A DNA stretch of 64,000 nucleotides from Xenopus tropicalis (lineage: Eukaryota > Chordata > Amphibia > Anura > Pipidae). A program made the translations under genes and the position numbers. Shown here in pieces: positions 56,901-64,000 of this stretch (the first letter of the stretch is position 1; every line of letters starts with the position of its first letter). The stretch is from the NCBI RefSeq assembly GCF_000004195.4, contig NC_030683.2, positions 3,943,133 to 4,007,132 of the forward strand. Reading direction: 5' to 3'. The notes under the pieces are model-generated. The model was not told where the DNA came from and did no database searches. It saw only the letters and a list, made by a program, of their open reading frames with translations.

Positions 56901-59900
56901 AACCCTTGTGTGTTTGTATTTATGTTAATGGAGTGTAGCTGCCATACTGTTTCCCTCAGACGGTGCAGTAGAAGTGATTGTGGCCACACAGACGTCGCTT
57001 ATCAGCTCTGCACTATGGCAGCTCCCCTAGTTGCCCGGAGGAAGGTGGGTGCTTTAGTTGTCACATGACAGATGGAAATGAAATAGATATTTCTGAGCAG
57101 AGATGTGCAGTTCAACAGAATGTATAGACCTGTGTGACAGAGAATTTCCTGACCTTCTTTGACCTCGGGGGTCTCGGGGTGCCCATCGGTGCTGCTCCCA
57201 CTTTCAGAGGCCGCAGAGTGTCTGTCTGTCCCCTCCACCTGGGGGGGAATAAAGAGGCTGTGAGACATGTGACGCGCGGGTGCTGCCATGTTACTGTTAC
57301 TCGTGCCCGTCCCCCCATAGTTACTTCCCACTCGCAGTAACACCCCAAGTAATCTGAACCCAACTAAAATTGCTCCATCTGATTGGATACAAACACGTAT
57401 ATAAAAGTATTAACATTAATATAGCCCCTCCTCTGTCCCAGCATCCCCAATATTCCTGCCCAGTGTAATACACAGTGATCTCTGTATAACCAGCACCCCC
57501 CTTCCCCTGTGCTGACTGCGCTCTCAGCCAAAAAAAGTGCATTATAAAGAATGTATCCGTCAGTACCTTGCAATGAATCTGTCGCTGCCCATCCGTAGCA
57601 ATTGGGGAGCTGTCACCCACGGGGTCTGTCTGGAGACCACTGATATCTTGTATTACCTGGGGAAAGAGGCACAAGTAATGTTGTAATATAATATACTGTA
57701 ATATACTGGCACTGTGACAGAATGCTCTGTTATACAGATAGCTAGAATCTCAGCCATAAAAGCAAGGGTCGAAGGGAACTGCTGCCACTTGATTCACAGA
57801 TCGCGGAGGATCAGATTAGTGATCTGTGCACACAGTGTAGACAGAGATCTCCTGTAAGATAGTAGCAAGGACTCCGGCTATGAATCTCAGAAGCCATAGA
57901 AAGCAGGTGGCAGGACTGACCATGGTCTATGGAGCGCACCAATATGGGGCAGGGAATCCAGAGATAGGTATCGTGTGCCACATGTCACAGAGAATTAAGC
58001 TTTGTGATATACAGATAGCGTAGACAAGATCTCAGCCTAAGCAGGGCAGGACTGTGCTTACAATGGGATAGCTAGGGATCTTGTGCGACCTCTGACCAAG
58101 AAGATGGTCATGTGTAATACAGCTCGCGTGAGAATATCGAGCCACTAAAGAGCAAGGGCAGTATCTGAGAGACATGCTTATAACAAGTCGGAGAGGGGGG
58201 ATCAGATATGGAGAATCCTCCACTGTGATGAGAGAGCGGTGCTGTCTACTCCAGAAAATAGGATGGACAGTAGGGCACCAAGATGGAGACAGTATACATA
58301 TACAGTGATGGGCCCAACTTATGCAACTATATAGAAGGCTGAGAGTTGCAGTTCAGCAGCCACTGGTCTAGAGATATCTCAGACTCCCACATAAAGAGTC
58401 AGGGCGGAACATGCTGAGCTCTCACTCAATATCGGGGCGGTTGCAAGGATAGACGATACGTGGTGAACCCACTGGTGACAGAATGCTCTGTTTATATACT
58501 ACTAGTAGCTGAGAATCTCAGCCAAAGCAGGACTGAGTGTCTGTGCTGTGCATACAATGAGGGAACCATGATAGTATCTGTGCCACATGTGGAAACTGAA
58601 TTGCGTCATGAGTCCTCATACAGAGGTAGCAATAGACCTCTCAGCGCGTATAGAATGTGCCACGGTGCAGGTACATAGAACTAAGCTTACATTGGGCGGT
58701 GACTCCTTAGAGGAGACATGAATGACCTCCCCAGTAGGTGTAAGTGCCTCCGCGCTAGAAATACGAGGAGCTCGTCCGCGCGACAATCTGCCTGGTAGCT
58801 GTCCCTCCAGTTCTGACTTGCCCCTCACCAATAGCCCTTGTGCTGGACCACAGGAACTCATTGGCGTCTCCCCTGTCCCATCTCCCGTGATCCCGTGGGG
58901 GCATGAATGGGAGTTGGAGGCAGAATTTTATTTTCTTTTCTTCTTTTCTCCTTGTAAATACTTATGTGCGGCGGCTACGAGGCATACACATCAGGCAATG
59001 ACACCGGTGTTCACCACTCGCGCTCACAACTCAAATCCGCCAGCTGGGGCGAGACTGACAGGGAGGCTAGTAGAATTTCCCATCTGCTCAGCGCTCTCTT
59101 TTGTGCCCCTCGTTTATTCTTGATCGACCACGCGCCGACCAAGTTCCGCTTTGATTGGTCGCCTGGGAGTCTCCCGGCCGCTCATAAGCATTGTCCATCT
59201 TATATTCACCGTCTACTTCCCTATTTCATATTAAGGCGTCCTCGACGTGCCTCATCGTGGCCTTTGTGTTGTTATATAATCACTCCAATTGTATCGCCCT
59301 ACTGCAAGTTTTATAGTTGGTTCACTTATTTTAACTATTTTTAAAAATACTTTATTTTAAATCGGACTTTTAAAATTTCGATACAAGGGAAGCGCGGCTG
59401 GGGCGGTGGTATGGACTGGACAGCGTTGCCCTTTTATAATTTCCCTCATCTGTTGGCCTCAACAAACTAGAACTGTTACTGGAGCCGGACTTGCGCTCGG
59501 TAGTTCGATTTTATTATAACCCCAGCATCCTTCTTCCGGCACGTCATTATGGTGTCATTTGCAGTTACTAAGTATACACATCAGGTCTGAAGAGGGGAAG
59601 CGTAATCTCCAATAACTATCACCTATTTGCTATGTTTGACTCTCATTTTCATTTGTGTGGCTTCACTCCGGTCTCGTTAGTTCAAGCGAATAAAGTGCTT
59701 ATCCTATCCCTATTTAAAGTGAACCCTCGTCATCACATATAGGGGATAGGGTACTAAGCCCCGTGGGTCCTTATAATATATTTATTATAGTGAATAAAGT
59801 GAACCGCCCTAATTGTAAACATATTAGGGATATTATAAGCCCCCGAGGAGTTCCTTTATAATATATTATGTGTAAAAAAGTGCCCCCCCTATCCTAATTG

Positions 59901-62900
59901 TAATAGTCCCTATTATGTTACTAGGATATGGGGGCACGATATTAAAGCCCCGCCAAGGGTGGAGTTCCTTGATAATAGTATAGTGAATAATAGTGCCCCC
60001 TATTGTAACAGTAGTCCAGGGACTTATATCTGTATAAGGCTCCCCCCAGGACACTAGAGATTTCCTTATTAAATTTATTAGCTGCATATAATATATGGAT
60101 CATAAGGAACCCCTCGGAGGGGTCAGTGCCTCCCTATATAATATCCCTTGTAACATATTATGTTTAACAATAGAGGGGACGTTGTATATAGCCCCCGTAG
60201 GTAGTGTTCTACTCACTTTATATTAATATTTTAATATTATTTAAGGAAACCCCTCCAGGGAGCTATTAATTATAATAGCAGGTTGTTTTTCAACCTTTTT
60301 TGGGCAAAGGCACACTTGTTCATTGAAAAAAATCTTCGAGGTCACCCTACCACTCACATTGGTATGAAACATTTTATAAAGGATTTTGAACTCTGTGGCC
60401 CCAGGCACAAGTGTCCTCTCAGTATGCCCCCCTTATATTTCGAAGACCATTGGTGCGTTCCCTCTCAGCAGCTAGTTCGCCCCCACCTCGAGTTACGACT
60501 TGGCTGCACAAGAGAGCAGTGCCACCTTAAGTGAGCATTGGTGCCCAGCAGCAGGCTCCCCGGCTAGTACATTGGTGCAAGCGGCAGTGGCGCACTCGTT
60601 GCATGGTGCCCTGCCGTGCGCGCGGCACCACCAGGCAACATATCATCGCTGCCGGCTAGCACCACTAGGCTCAGAGCGGTGGGTGCCGCGGAACAGTTGT
60701 GGTACCAATTGAAATGTACATAGAAAGAACGGGGGGCACAGCTCTTTTATATAGGCACCGTGTTAAATAAATGTTACTAGGTGCGCGGCCACTATTGTAA
60801 CGGCACTTGCTTCTGAGGCACAAAGATATTATAAAGCCCACTCCGAGGGTTCCTTATAATAACTATGTGAATAACGTACCCCTATATGTAACATATAGGA
60901 ATTATAAGCCCCCGAGGGGTTCCTTATAAATATAGTGTAATAAAGTGGCCCCCTATTGTAACATATAGGGATATTATAAGCCCCCGAGGGGTTCCGTTAT
61001 TTAATTATAGTGATATAAAGTGCCCCCTATTGTAACATATAGGGATAATTATAAAGCCCCGAGGAGTCCTTATAACTTATATAGTAATAAAGGCCCCTAT
61101 TGTAACATATAGGATTAATTATTAAGCCCCCGAGGGGTTCCTTATAATATATAGTGAATAAAGTGCCCCCTATTGTAACATATAGGGATATTATAAGCCC
61201 CCGAGGAGACAGTAGGGCATATAAATACAGTATATGGGGGAGATATTCTGCGTTGCACGGTTACTGCAGCCTGTGGGCCGGTTTCCTGGGGAAAGTTCCG
61301 AGCAGGAGGTTCCAATATAAACTCTGAGTTACTTGGACTCCATCCCTGGTTCCGAATGAGACAGATCTGCTTTACAGGGAGACACAGAGCTGCCGGAACT
61401 CTCATATTTAGCAAACACAGCAGTCACACACATCATCCCCAGCAGGAAAAGCTGTCTCCTGTCTCAGGGCAAAGCTCACATTACTTGTATAGTAACCAGT
61501 GGCCTGCTGAACTGCAACTCTCAGCCCCTCTAATAGTGCAAGTTGGGCATCACTGATAATGTATTACTGTCTCCATCTTGCCCTACTGTCTCCATCTTGC
61601 CCTACTGTCTCCATCTTCCTACTGTCTCTTATCTTGTCCTACTGTCTCCATCTTGTCCTACTGTCTCCATCTTGTCCTACTGTCTCCATCTTGCCCTACT
61701 GTCTCCATCTTGCCCTACTGTCTTCTCCATCTTGCCCTACTGTCTCCATCCTTGTCCTTTCCTTGTCTCCATCTTGCCCTACTGTCTCCATCTTGCCCTA
61801 CTGTCTCCATCTTGTCCTACTGTCCTCCATCTTGCCCTACTGTCTCCATCTTGTCCTACCTGTCCCCATCTTGCCCTACTGTCTCCATCTTGCCCTACTG
61901 TCTCCATCTTGCCCTACTGTCTCCATCTTGCCCTCTGTCTCCATCTTGCCCTACTGTCCCCATCTTGCCCTACTGTCCCCATCTTGCCCTCCTGTCTCCA
62001 TCTTGCCCTTACTGTCTCCATCTTGCCCTACTGTCCTCCTCTTGCCCCTACTGTCTCCATCTTGCCCTACTGTTCCATCTTGCCTACTGTCTCCATCTTG
62101 CCCTACTGTCTCCATCTTGCCTTCTGTCTCCATCTTGCCCTACTGTCTCCAATCTTGCCCTACTGTCTCATCTTGCCTACTGTCTCCATCTTGCCCTACT
62201 GTCTCCATCTTGCCCTACTGTCTCCATCTTGCCCCTACTGTCTCCATCTTGCCCTACTGTCTCATCTTGCCCTTACTGTCCCTCTTGCCCTACTGTCTCC
62301 ATCTTGCCCTACTGTCTCATCTTGCCCTACTGTCTCCATCTTGCCTACTGTCTCCATCTTGCCCTACTGTCTCATCTTGCCCTACTGTCTCCATCTTGCC
62401 CCTACTGTCTCCATCCTTGCCCTACTGTCTCCATCTTGCCCTACTGTCCCATCTTGCCCTACTGCCTCCATTCTTGTTTAACTTGCCCTACTGTTCCATC
62501 TTGCCCTCTGTCTTCCATCTTGCCCTACTGTCTCCATCTTGGCCTACTGTCTCCATTTGCCCTACTGTCTCCACTTGTCCTACTGTCTCCATCTTGTCCT
62601 ACTTGTTCCCATCTTGCCCTACTGTCTCCATCTTGTCCTACTGTCTCCATCTTGCCCTACTGTCTACATCTTGCCTTCTGTCCCATCTTGTCCTACTGTC
62701 TCCATCTTGCCCTTCTGTCTCCATCTTTGCCTTCTGTCTCATTCATCTTGCCCTACTGTCTCCATTTGCCTACTGTCTCCATCTGTCCTACTGTACTCCA
62801 TCTTGTCCTACTGTTCTCCATCTTTGCCCTACTGTCTCCATCTTGTCCTACTGTGCTCCACTTGCCTACTGTCTCCAATCTTGCCCTACTGTCTCCCATT

Positions 62901-64000
62901 TGCCCCTACTGCTCCATCTTGTCCTACTGTCTCCATCTTGCCCTACTGTCTTCCATCTTGTCCTACTCCATCTTGCCCTACTGTCATCCACTTGTCTACT
63001 GTCTCCATCTTGCCCTTACTGTCTCCATCTTGCCCCTGTCATCCATCTTGCCCTACTGTCTCCATCTGCCCTACTGTCTCCTCTTGCCTTTCTGTTCTCC
63101 ATCTTTGCCCTACTGTCTCCATCTGCCCTACTGCTCCATCTTGTCCTACTGGTCTTCCATCTTGCCCTACTGTCTCCATCTTTGCCTACTGTCTCCATCT
63201 TGCCCCCTACTGTCCCAACTGTCTCCATTTTGCCCTTCTGTCTCCATCTTGCCTCTGTCTCCATCTTGCCCTACTGTCTCCATTCTTGTCCTACTGTCTC
63301 CATCTTGCCCTTCACTAACTGTCTCCATCTTGCCCTTCTGTCTCCATCTTGCCCTGGACTGTCTCCATCTTGTCCTACAGTCTCCATCTGCCCTACAGTC
63401 TCCATCTTTTCCCTACTGCCTCCATCTTGTCTTACTGTTTCCATCTTGCCCTACTGTCTCCATCTTGCCCTACTGTCTCCATCTTGCCCTTCTGTTCTCC
63501 ATCTTGCCCTACTGTCTCCATCTTGCCCTTCTGTCTCCATCTTGCCCTTCTGTCTCCATCTTGCCCTACTGTCTCCATCTTGCCCTTCTGTCTCCATCTT
63601 GCCCTTCTGTCTCCATCTTGCCCTTCTGTCTCCATCTTGCCCTACTGTCTCCATCTTGCCCTACTGTCTCCATCTTGCCCTTCTGTCTCCATCTTGCCCT
63701 TCTGTCTCCATCTTGCCCTTCTGTCTCCATCTTGCCCTACTGTCTCCATCTTGCCCTTCTGTCTCCATCTTGCCCTTCTGTCTCCATCTTGCCCTTCTGT
63801 CTCCATCTTGCCCTACTGTCTCCATCTTGCCCTTCTGTCTCCATCTTGCCCTTCTGTCTCCATCTTGCCCTTCTGTCTCCATCTTGCCCTACTGTCTCCA
63901 TCTTGCCCTTCTGTCTCCATCTTGCCCTTCTGTCTCCATCTTGCCCTGTTACTGAGCTGGAGGCCCCCCCGCCCCCCCGCCGTACCTTCAGCCACTGCTC
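47945..64000 (-). CDS. AFAP1L2: AFAP1L2 (XB130), actin filament-associated protein 1-like 2, 3' part (13 coding exons)
   Basis: Cytoplasmic adaptor; in mammals it links Src-family kinases to PI3K signalling and acts at lamellipodia. Exons in transcript order: 64000-63986 (cut), 57656-57567, 57238-57154, 53911-53807, 53671-53460, 53141-52996, 52562-52454, 50508-50275, 49554-49437, 49071-48907, 48712-48522, 48192-48046, 47971-47945. All phases agree, giving about 545 residues to TAG. It covers the last residues of PH1 (EQWLK), the second PH domain, a Tyr-rich acidic segment, a long coiled coil and the C-terminus KAKEWEKKGAS, which I recall as identical in human. The N-terminal half lies right of the window. 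The paralogues AFAP1 and AFAP1L1 are less likely given the neighbours and the C-terminus. Confidence 0.94.
48046..48192 (-). CDS. AFAP1L2: AFAP1L2 exon A12: C-terminal segment
   Basis: Acceptor gtgctgcag|ATA, donor GCCAAG|gtgagt. It encodes IKSCSPVHVPECSPVTATIG, PVNSATALKSRPQPIVTTG and KGTVLQKAK. Phase 0 to 0. Confidence 0.93.
48522..48712 (-). CDS. AFAP1L2: AFAP1L2 exon A11: second half of coiled coil
   Basis: Acceptor ccatggcag|ATA, donor CCGAGT|gtaagt. It encodes DKGLLANLEDKLRLKEDEC, RVDLELKIVEVKENLRKAEL and GPATLGTTVEPAHLD, all close to the mammalian protein. Phase 1 to 0. Confidence 0.93.
48907..49071 (-). CDS. AFAP1L2: AFAP1L2 exon A10: first half of coiled coil
   Basis: Donor CACCG|gtaagt. 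It encodes ETLLGKNRTEAEIKRF, EEKEKLEKEREEIRVQLAQL and KERREMKESVTNCT, with clear heptads. Two acceptors fit the frame: attccag| at 49071 (adds Val-Ala-Ile, good pyrimidine tract, lies inside the 22-bp minisatellite) and gccatag| at 49062. I chose 49071 because its tract is better and it is the first AG met. Confidence 0.85.
49066..49330 (-). repeat. 22-bp minisatellite at an AFAP1L2 acceptor, about 12 copies
   Basis: Plus-strand unit ggccactggaatgaaacaat plus ac; in gene sense gtattgtttcattccag then tggcc. Every sense unit looks like a 3' splice site (pyrimidine tract plus CAG). The array touches exon A10. Confidence 0.94.
49437..49554 (-). CDS. AFAP1L2: AFAP1L2 exon A9: linker before coiled coil
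   Basis: Acceptor ttgaatgtag|AAC, donor CACG|gtgaga. It encodes NTEDPPTQAAPNTLIIG then ASPRLEKKTKERVKVTNH. Phase 0 to 1, fitting the next exon. Confidence 0.85.
49603..50152. repeat. 112-bp tandem repeat, about 5 copies, in AFAP1L2 intron
   Basis: Unit from gtcagaaccagcagtgcagg through gacagttacacataactata to atattggggagttgtatcag. Nearly identical copies. Confidence 0.95.
50275..50508 (-). CDS. AFAP1L2: AFAP1L2 exon A8: polar segment with conserved Tyr
   Basis: Acceptor tcttgttcag|GAC, donor AAACAG|gtaatt. It encodes DDEPKQEGKAEAEDKTYLDV then LPSKSFLYC and a Lys/Glu/Ser-rich tail. TYLDVLPSKSFL parallels the VYLDLTPVKSFL I recall in human. The acceptor is only about 20 bases from the 104-bp array. 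Phase 0 to 0. Confidence 0.88.
50527..52426 (-). repeat. 104-bp satellite array 3, about 18 copies, in AFAP1L2 intron
   Basis: Reverse complement of arrays 1 and 2, hence sense to AFAP1L2. Some units have a 2-base loss (ctcctgta for cttctctgta) and one has an extra C. Its 3' end in gene sense is about 20 bases from exon A8. Confidence 0.97.
52454..52562 (-). CDS. AFAP1L2: AFAP1L2 exon A7: Tyr-rich acidic segment
   Basis: Acceptor tttcctcacag|CTT, donor ATTCAG|gtaggt. It encodes LMQRKYSEPNTYIDAPRGG then YQQDDLYDDVDVSDIQ. YDDV lies in an acidic context typical of a kinase/SH2 site. The third 104-bp satellite array fills the next intron. Phase 2 to 0. Confidence 0.93.
52605..52690. repeat. 11-bp repeat (gtgctgtgtgg)
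   Basis: About 7 decaying copies just upstream (in gene sense) of AFAP1L2 exon A7. Confidence 0.75.
52996..53141 (-). CDS. AFAP1L2: AFAP1L2 exon A6: end of PH2
   Basis: Acceptor tatatctcag|GCG, donor TACTT|gtaatt (a weak GT site). It encodes AKSSEDMGHWLGLLLLESGS and YDYVDADRVSCIVSAAKNS. GHWLGLLL carries the invariant Trp of the last PH helix. Phase 0 to 2. Confidence 0.94.
53460..53671 (-). CDS. AFAP1L2: AFAP1L2 exon A5: second PH domain
   Basis: Acceptor catgtttcag|ATT, donor CTGGAG|gtacca. It encodes YLNVLINSQWKSRYCCVRDG, then QLHFYQDRN and DHLYSFRILQNGEELATLE: the first strands of a PH fold with its central basic and aromatic positions. Phase 1 to 0. Confidence 0.95.
53807..53911 (-). 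CDS. AFAP1L2: AFAP1L2 exon A4: linker before PH2
   Basis: Acceptor ttctgcgcag|TCA, donor CTCCA|gtaagt. It encodes VKKKVSSGLKLSNLMNLGRK and then KSTSLESPEKALETS, a strongly conserved stretch of the family. Phase 1 to 1. Confidence 0.93.
54161..55336. repeat. 39-bp minisatellite, about 30 copies, in AFAP1L2 intron
   Basis: Unit ccaccagctacccactgagt, tccatctactctaccgaac. Variants ctgcccacttag and caaac. At the left edge the units are less regular. Confidence 0.95.
55366..55521. repeat. 12-bp minisatellite (gtgtgttggtac)
   Basis: 13 copies with few changes. Same AFAP1L2 intron as the 39-bp and 18-bp arrays. Confidence 0.95.
55997..56905. repeat. 18-bp minisatellite (acagtataacccccatgt), about 50 copies
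   Basis: Regular at both ends, but 56130-56530 has many one-base insertions and losses. It ends at a single diverged 104-bp satellite unit. Confidence 0.94.
56905..56995 (-). repeat. Single diverged unit of the 104-bp satellite
   Basis: tgtttgtatttatgttaatg, gctgccatactgtttccctc, agacggtgcagtagaagtga and ggccacacag align over the full unit of array 3 with many changes. Probably an old single-copy family member. Confidence 0.75.
57154..57238 (-). CDS. AFAP1L2: AFAP1L2 exon A3: acidic linker
   Basis: Acceptor ttcccccccag|GTG, donor GAAG|gtcagg. It encodes VEGTDRHSAASESGSSTDG then HPETPEVKE. GSSTDGHPE resembles the GSSVDGHPE I recall from human. Phase 0 to 1. Confidence 0.9.
57567..57656 (-). 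CDS. AFAP1L2: AFAP1L2 exon A2: end of PH1 and linker
   Basis: Acceptor tttccccag|GTA, donor TGCAAG|gtactg. It encodes VIQDISGLQTDPVGDSS then IATDGQRQIHCK. Phase 0 to 0. The 6.3-kb intron before it is almost all repeats. Confidence 0.88.
57709..58700 (-). repeat. Scrambled copy of the about 100-bp repeat of 30 kb
   Basis: Begins almost clean (gtgacagaatgctctgttat, acagatagctagaatctcag), then degrades into fragments with many indels. Recognisable pieces recur up to about 58690. Opposite strand to the clean array. Confidence 0.75.
58701..59684. other. Intron sequence of unclear nature
   Basis: Complex sequence with no repeat unit I can define and no supported exon. It lies inside the noisy 57.7-63.4 kb stretch, so base accuracy is doubtful. 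Confidence 0.4.
59685..61212. repeat. About 71-bp tandem repeat, noisy and interrupted
   Basis: Unit aaagtgccccctattgtaac, atatagggatattataagcc, cccgaggggttccttataat, atatagtgaat. The copies at 60940-61200 are cleanest. Interrupted at about 60276-60770. Confidence 0.85.
60276..60770. mobile_element. Probable degraded hAT-like insertion inside the 71-bp array
   Basis: Starts ggttgtttttcaacctttttt and has cggcaccaccaggcaacat and tgccgcggaacagttg near its end, motifs I recall from a frog hAT family. Indel noise prevents a firm call. Confidence 0.45.
61558..63945. repeat. 19-bp minisatellite (tgccctactgtctccatct), about 125 copies
   Basis: The right part (63430-63945) is almost exact, with a cta/ctt alternation. 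The left part is full of one-base indels. It ends 40 bases from the donor of AFAP1L2 exon A1. Confidence 0.96.
63986..64000 (-). CDS. AFAP1L2: AFAP1L2 exon A1: end of PH1 (cut by window edge)
   Basis: Only the last 15 bases are in the window: GAG CAG TGG CTG AAG, then donor gtacgg. EQWLK joined to VIQDISG in the next exon matches the EQWLRVIQ at the end of the first PH domain in AFAP1L2. Confidence 0.83.

Noticed and set aside
55803..56989. 150-190-codon minus-strand frames rich in Tyr, Thr, Gly
   Set aside because: 18-bp minisatellite translated.
61543..63955. A 798-codon plus-strand frame and a shorter overlapping one
   Set aside because: Made of the 19-bp repeat (Cys/Leu/Pro/Ser/Thr only). 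The unit has no stop in any frame, and indels merely shift it.

Overview
This is vertebrate nuclear DNA, almost certainly from a clawed frog (Xenopus; X. tropicalis is my best guess, not proven). Three spliced genes lie in the order TDRD1 (+), VWA2 (+), AFAP1L2 (-), the arrangement I know from human 10q25.3. I rebuilt the exons by hand from GT/AG splice sites, reading-frame phase and protein similarity. All 39 coding exons join in frame without a break. The dispersed repeats are also typical of Xenopus.

Layout. 1-19185: the 3' part of TDRD1, 13 coding exons. It encodes three Tudor cores of the piRNA-pathway scaffold and a Cys-rich C-terminus; the N-terminus is off the left edge. 19186-35366: TDRD1 3' flank and an intergenic stretch with small inverted-repeat transposons, five tandem arrays and no gene I can support. 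35367-45921: the complete VWA2 (AMACO) coding sequence, 13 coding exons, 790 residues: signal peptide, vWA1, Cys-rich linker, EGF1, vWA2, vWA3, EGF2 and a basic tail. 45922-47944: convergent 3' ends of VWA2 and AFAP1L2 with a recent 300-bp duplication. 47945-64000: the last 13 coding exons of AFAP1L2 (XB130) on the minus strand, from the end of the first PH domain to the stop; the most 5' exon is cut by the window edge after 15 bases.

Roughly a third of the window is tandem repeat (units of 12 to 241 bp), mostly filling introns. The most striking case is one 104-bp satellite family with an array in an intron of each of the three genes. All three arrays are in the sense orientation of their host gene, and all end 20-90 nt before a 3' splice site. 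A second family of about 100 bp occurs as a clean array at 30 kb and a scrambled inverted one at 57.7 kb. Several arrays, and most of 57.7-63.4 kb, carry dense random-looking indels that suggest poorly polished long-read sequence.

The three genes do not form a pathway: TDRD1 acts in germ-cell nuage, VWA2 is a secreted basement-membrane protein, and AFAP1L2 is a cytoplasmic signalling adaptor. What links them is old synteny and the shared satellite.
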